A DNA stretch of 10,832 bases from Chromera velia. Taxonomy: Eukaryota; Sar; Chromeraceae. The stretch is taken from assembly GCA_018398765.1 (NCBI GenBank), contig JAHBMJ010002113.1:1-10832 (forward strand), written 5' to 3'. Both the position numbers and the translations under genes were made by a program. Shown here in pieces: positions 7,504 through 10,832 of the stretch. The stretch's first letter is position 1. Each line of letters opens with the position of its first letter. The notes beneath the pieces are model-generated. The model made no database searches, was not told the origin of the DNA, and worked only from the letters and a program-made list of their open reading frames with translations.

Positions 7504-10500
7504 TCGTTTCCTTCCTTTGTTCTCTCATTCATGCAGGTGTCGAGTTGTCGGGGCTTTGAGTGGAGTTCTATTGTTTCCCCTCCTCGCGTTTGTGGCCGTT
7601 GTCCTCTTTCTACGACACGCACAGGTCCGGTGGATTCCTGGATTGGATTTGATTGAATGGGGGGGCGCTGTGAGTGAGCGTCGGGTGTAAAGTAAAAGCT
7701 CGGCAGAGATCGATCCCGACTTTCTCTCTCTCTTTCTCTATCTCTTTTTTCCCGTTCTTGTGCTTCTCTCGAATGAAGAGACCCCCTTCTCTTTTCTCTC
7801 CGCTCAACTGCATTGGAGGCATACCCTTCCGCCTCTTCAAATAATTGTTTCTCATCTGTCATCTTTTTCTCTTCCCTATTTTCCACAATTTGCTTCAGCT
7901 TCCTTTCCTTGGTTGCTCATCTGTCTGGTCTCGCCTTCGTTTGTGTATTCTCTCTTTCAGGAGCTGAGGCGCGCAGACCCGAAAGTGTTCCGTCGGAGCT
8001 TCACGCCTTTGGCCGAATGGGTCTGCAGGGACCTGAACGAACTCCCACATCTGTTTAGACGGAGGTCAGAAGTTGAACTGAGTTGAGTTCACGCACATCG
8101 TGGGTGGTTTGGTTTGAGACGATCTCATTCACTGCCCTTTTCTCTTTCTCGTTAGGTGATCTCGGTGTCGCGCTCTTTCAGATCTCTCTGTCCTGCCCAT
8201 TTCTCCCTATGTACGGGTTGGTTGTGCTGGGGAGGTTGCTTTGTGCACGTTCGGATATGTTGAGCGAACGGACCTGGATTCATGCGCTCAGAGTCCTCTG
8301 GAATTTCTCTCGCTCTCTTGCTTGCGTGTGGGGGGGGGGGGAGTATGCGCATGTTTTGTTGACTGTGTGTCTTTTGGTTTTGCACCGCAGAATGGCTCGG
8401 GCTGAAGCGACGGCAGAGAGTTTTTTGAGATCTGGATGGTCCGTCAGTTGCTTTTGCTAACTCGTGTTTTCATTTTGAGTTCCCTTTCTTCGGTTTCCCG
8501 TCTTCTCCTTTTCTTGTTTGTTTGTTTTTTGTTTTTCTCCCGTTCATTCTTTGGCTGTGACAGACTGGTTGAGTGGGGACTGAAAGCAAGTCTGTCTAGA
8601 TTTGTTGCTTCACACTCCTTTGAGTGTCATAGAGTGGTCTTCCTCTCCAACAGGACACAACGAATGAAAGAAAGTCTGAATGTGTCTCCATATACAACCT
8701 TGTTTGCCTCGGTTAGGGCGTTCAAGTGCGAAAGGCAAGAGCACGAGAGAAGCAGCAAGAGGAAGAGATGAATCACCGTTGCCCCCCCCCATGTTTCCTT
8801 CCATATTTTTTTCCCCTTCAGGCACTCTCCTGCATTTGACCGCGCTCTTCGATTCCTTCGTTACGTCTGTGGATCTCTTCTGGCGGCCCTCATCGCTGTG
8901 GCCTTCGTTGACGATAAGCCGCTGTACTTTATTGGTCCGTCGGTCGGTCGACGTAGGTTTCTCTCCTTGTGTCTTTTCGAAGTATCCTGCGCCTGTTTTC
9001 ATTGCTGCTTCGCAAAAGTCAAATACACGGAGAGACCGGGAGTCCGGAAAATGGATGTGCACGTGGTGCTCGGAATGCTCGCAATTTGCGTGTGTGTACG
9101 TTTGTCCATTGGGTAGCTGTATCGCTTTAGTAACTTGTAGGCATCAATTCTATGAATCGAATTTCTTCCTCCCTCCCTTCCTCCCATTGTTCGGACGTGT
9201 GTGTGCAGAGATCTTTGGCCGCAACCTTGTGTGGTGGCTGGCTGCCCTCGGTTTCATTCTCGCAGCAACCTCCGGAGCTTCTTCGGGAGGGGGGGCGGAC
9301 GGGGAGGGTGAGACCGAGGGGGGGGAGGGGAACCGGGTGTTGGAGGGGGGGAGCAGGGCGGGAGGACCGGCAGAGGGGGCAAGTGAGGTGGAGCTCCACT
9401 TGAAGAGTATGAGGCTTTGCATGCAGACCAGAGCCCCATGGCATGTGGTGCTGTCTCGGGAAGCATTTGGAGGATCCACGGCTGGAGAAGGGGACTCGGT
9501 GTCATCGTATCTTGCAGCAGCGACACTAACGTTGAGGCATGCGGGTGCATTTCTGTGGGAGAGCATGGTGAGTTTGTGGACTCGTCTTCGTGGAGCTGCC
9601 GGTGGATCGGCGGTGGTGCCTGATATTGGTCATGCCGGTGGTGTGGGGCTGCGAGCGCGTCTCCGAGCTGCTCGTGATGAAAGAGCTCCTACAGTTCCAT
9701 CTGGAGGCGGGAGGGGTGGAATGAGTGCGTCAATGATCGGAGGGAGGGGGCTGACGGGAAGTGAGGCACATGCGGCATTGAGGACTGCAGTGGGGTCGCA
9801 CGCTTTCCGCAGCAGGGCGGCGCAGGTTGTGGATGAGATCATTGGGGTCCTCATTACACCCATTTTGTTGTGTTTCTGTAAGTCCTTATTGTTGGATGAG
9901 ATCATTGAGGTCCTCATTACACCCGTTTTGTTGTGTTTCTGTAAGTCCCTTCTCGTTGGATGAGATCATTAGGGTCCTCATTACACCCATTTTGTTGTGT
10001 TTCTGTAAGTCCCTTCTTGTTGGATGAGATCATTGGGGTCCTCATCACACCCATTTTGTTGTGTTTCTGTAAGTCCCTTCTTGCTGCCTATGTTGGTTTC
10101 CTTCCCCTTTCTCTCATTCCCTTAGGCGACTGCGCTTTTCCTTTTCTTTCCGCCAACTCTTCCTGTTCCGTCCCCCTCCAGGCTGTTCTTCTGAATCTGG
10201 AAATTGATTTGTCCGGGACTGAATAAATGAGTGTGAGCATGCATGTCCGTGCGCATGAATGAGTAAGTGTGCAAGCGCCTCTCTCTCAACATGTGCATGG
10301 AATCCGGAAAGGCAGGCCTCCCTGAAATGGTGCTCCCATCCATCAAGTCAATGGCGGTTCATTCATTCCTCAAAGCTCGCTCGCACTTTGTGCCAAGAAG
10401 AACGGCACAGCCTGTTTTGTTAGGCCCGATGGATCCAAACCTGAAGGATATGCGTGTGTTCGTTTTTCTCTGTGGTTGTGGGGCAGGGCGGTTGGAAGGG

Positions 10501-10802
10501 AGTCTGTGAGTGGGTAAGCGAGTACGGGAATTGATCAGGAAGAGAGAAGGGGCGTGCAGGAGACTGGCACTTCCTCTTTCGTCGTTTCTTCAGGTTTCTC
10601 GTCACATACATTGTCTGCCTGTCTGCCTCTCCGTCAGCGGAAGAAGTGAGTCGCCCTCCCTGCGTATGCATCCCTCCACCTCTCTTCCCACTGTGTGCCT
10701 CCGTGTGCCTGTGTGTGTGTTTACAGGGTTGCCTCGTCGTGTTGATGGCTTCGTGGACCTGATGAGGCAGTGCACCTTCAGCTCAGAGAACCTGGGTGAC
10801 TG
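5693..10802 (+). CDS. ATG9: Autophagy protein ATG9, ten exons, 3' end beyond the window
   Basis: Exons join 5693-5845, 5944-6008, 6095-6410, 6804-7105, 7537-7624, 7961-8064, 8391-8438, 8822-8934, 9209-9877 and 10727-10802. All phases match (1934 nt, about 644 residues, open at the 3' end). ATG9 is the multi-spanning lipid scramblase of autophagy vesicles, working with ATG2 in phagophore growth. Family signatures in order are DLDKFLKTVYKYYEEKGFW (about 46-62), TM1 (about 66-91), TM2 (124-145), SLAWAEVVHRLVRVQ (172-186), LSALEITNVIMREENVVIAI (198-217), TM3 (281-304), FTPLAEWVCRDLNELPHLF (322-340), TM4 (371-388), GRNLVWWLAALGFI (400-413), DEIIGVLITPILLCF (605-619) and LPRRVDGFVDLM before a Cys/GD motif. 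The C-terminal part is missing. Odd points are a Gly/G-rich insertion (418-460), a four-fold duplicated splice site after exon 9, and many donors with C at +3. Identity rests on recognised motifs. Confidence 0.9.
5944..6008 (+). CDS. ATG9: ATG9 exon 2
   Basis: After a CAG acceptor it encodes VYKYYEEKGFWSIVVSRFLN, the ATG9 helix leading into the first membrane segment. It ends in phase 2 at donor GTCAGT. The 86-nt intron (6009-6094) ends in GACTGCAG and completes a Cys codon. Confidence 0.88.
6095..6410 (+). CDS. ATG9: ATG9 exon 3: TM1 and TM2
   Basis: Covers TM1 (CAVLFTGVFSFFLLALVRW) and TM2 (LCGWLTVAVFVVYLCATMVE), then the conserved run ending SLAWAEV. It ends in phase 0 at a GTCAGT donor (6411). 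A GTGAGT at 6204-6209 inside the exon is probably not used, since the family's second TM lies directly downstream in frame. Confidence 0.9.
6804..7105 (+). CDS. ATG9: ATG9 exon 4: conserved central block
   Basis: Begins VHRLVRVQRENPF and carries LSALEITNVIMREENVVIAI, one of the most recognisable ATG9 blocks, then the LVFCRTPLYACRLCLLHGLF region. An 8-G run (7070-7077) lies inside the coding sequence with the frame intact. It ends in phase 2 at GTCAGT (7106). Confidence 0.92.
7537..7624 (+). CDS. ATG9: ATG9 exon 5: third membrane segment
   Basis: Follows a long CTT-rich tract and ATGCAG. It encodes CRVVGALSGVLLFPLLAFVA and on to LRHAQ. The end is set at 7624 (GTCCGG) because the family runs directly from this TM into the next exon's ELRRADPKVF. 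A stronger GTGAGT donor at 7670, also phase 0, would add 15 residues. Confidence 0.8.
7961..8064 (+). CDS. ATG9: ATG9 exon 6: FTPLAEW / NELPHLF block
   Basis: After CTCTCTTTCAG it encodes RRSFTPLAEWVCRDLNELPH followed by LFRR, the hallmark cytosolic block of ATG9. It ends in phase 2 at donor GTCAGA (8065). Confidence 0.92.
8391..8438 (+). CDS. ATG9: ATG9 exon 7 (48 nt)
   Basis: A small exon after GCACCGCAG encoding MARAEATAESFLRSG. It matches the variable helix after NELxHLFxRR (pattern R...A..Y/F L). It ends in phase 2 at GTCCGT (8439). The intron just before it holds a 12-G run (8330-8341). Confidence 0.78.
8822..8934 (+). CDS. ATG9: ATG9 exon 8: fourth membrane segment
   Basis: After CCCCTTCAG it encodes HSPAFDRALRFLRYVCGSLL, then AALIAVAFVDDKPLYFI. 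This corresponds to the family pattern of P.....ARF..F.CGS...VL...S. It ends in phase 1 at GTCCGT (8935). Confidence 0.88.
9209..9877 (+). CDS. ATG9: ATG9 exon 9: GRNLVWWL block, Gly-rich insertion, ITPILLCF segment
   Basis: Joins exon 8 through a Glu codon and opens with IFGRNLVWWLAALGFILAAT. A low-complexity Gly/Glu stretch (about residues 418-460) follows, coded by G runs. Then come about 145 residues with weak family similarity, ending FRSRAAQVVDEIIGVLITP and ILLCF. This last part aligns with the YxYxxxxFxEExxGVLxTP block of ATG9. The family-like end is at 9877 before GTAAGT. The next donor at 9941 is also in frame. Inside the exon, GTGAGT at 9568 is a possible cryptic donor. Confidence 0.82.
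9280..9380 (+). repeat. G-rich tract with many G3+ runs inside coding sequence
   Basis: The coding strand carries repeated runs of three to eight G with short loops, encoding a Gly/Glu-rich stretch. The pattern allows G-quadruplexes in DNA or mRNA. The insertion has no counterpart in the conserved ATG9 core. Confidence 0.65.
9832..10083 (+). repeat. Four tandem copies (63-64 bp) of an exon end plus its 5' splice site
   Basis: Units begin with gatgagatcatt at 9832, 9895, 9959 and 10023. Each holds the coding end of ATG9 exon 9 (DEIIGVLITPILLCF in copy 1), then GTAAGTCC at 9878, 9941, 10005 and 10069, and about ten pyrimidine-rich intron bases. The periods are 63, 64 and 64. Copies differ at only a few positions. 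Donors 1 and 2 share a frame; a TGA at 9961-9963 stops translation before donors 3 and 4. Confidence 0.95.
9878..10726 (+). other. ATG9 intron 9, carrying the repeat copies
   Basis: The longest intron of the model (849 nt if donor 1 is used), ending in TTTACAG before exon 10. Beyond the repeats it is ordinary T/C-rich sequence. Two inner acceptor-like sites (CCTCCAG near 10181 and TTCTTCAG near 10594) could mark alternative exons, but the ATG9 family needs no residues between LLCF and LPRR. Confidence 0.7.
10727..10802 (+). CDS. ATG9: ATG9 exon 10, last exon in the window
   Basis: After TTTACAG it completes a Trp codon with exon 9 and encodes LPRRVDGFVDLMRQCTFSSE, then NLGD. It aligns with the ATG9 region SLP....IVDF.R..T....G.GD.C. 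It ends in phase 2 at a GTCAGT donor (10803), so the next exon would complete a TGN codon, Cys in the family. The gene continues off the window. Confidence 0.85.
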
Positions 10803-10810
10803 GTCAGTCA

Positions 10811-10832
10811 GTGTGTGTGTGTGTGGGGGGGG
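10811..10832. repeat. (GT)n and G8 at the window edge
   Basis: The window ends in a GT repeat followed by eight G (10825-10832) inside the next ATG9 intron. It begins with seven C (1-7). Both ends in homopolymers suggest contig breaks at hard-to-sequence runs. Confidence 0.8.

Noticed and set aside
7353-7886. Minus-strand open frame rich in Glu/Arg
   Set aside because: It is the antisense shadow of pyrimidine-rich ATG9 introns. The Glu runs come from the CTT tract.
8680-9200. Treating the whole + open frame 8680-9963 as one exon
   Set aside because: The ATG9 block encoded at 8822-8934 is in another frame, and splice sites at 8934 and 9208 join the two in phase. The upstream part is intron read-through.
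9832-10083. The four-copy repeat as a CRISPR-like or satellite array
   Set aside because: Copies abut without unique spacers, and the unit is explained as exon end plus donor site in a eukaryotic gene.

Overview
This window looks like nuclear DNA from a protist with many introns, most likely a chromerid-type alveolate; Chromera velia is my best guess, from memory of gene style rather than a search. The evidence is short exons separated by pyrimidine-rich GT-AG introns, long G/C homopolymers and dinucleotide runs, an ankyrin/multi-TM protein family of the sort I associate with chromerids and oomycetes, and no bacterial operon layout. The window starts in a C run and ends in a G run, as contigs that break at homopolymers do.

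Two protein genes lie head to head around a short shared promoter region (about 5119-5692). To the right, on the + strand, is a 3'-truncated ATG9 gene (5693 to beyond 10802). I can follow ten exons with consistent splice phases, 1934 coding nt or about 644 residues, reaching the conserved stretch before the family's last core segment. ATG9 is the multi-spanning lipid scramblase of autophagy. To the left, on the - strand (5118 down to about 1127), is a six-exon gene modelled at about 850 residues: signal peptide, roughly ten ankyrin-like repeats with nine N-glycosylation sequons, a cysteine-rich EGF-like juxtamembrane segment, and a hydrophobic C-terminal domain with three to four membrane segments.

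Layout: 1-720 is AT-rich sequence with small repeats and no convincing gene. 721-1126 is the uncertain 3' end of the ankyrin gene. 1127-5118 is the ankyrin/TM gene. 5119-5692 is the divergent promoter, with a very GC-rich block and a 14-bp palindrome. 5693-10832 is ATG9.

The most unusual structure is in ATG9: the last 46 nt of exon 9, its GTAAGT donor site and the first intron bases are duplicated in tandem four times (9832-10083). This gives four competing 5' splice sites. The first two keep the frame; the last two lie beyond an in-frame stop. The other main points are that most ATG9 donors have C at intron position +3 (GTCAGT/GTCCGT type), and that the ankyrin repeats are predicted to face the lumen or the outside of the cell. 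No RNA gene, mobile element or CRISPR array was recognised. All homology statements come from recognising family motifs by eye.
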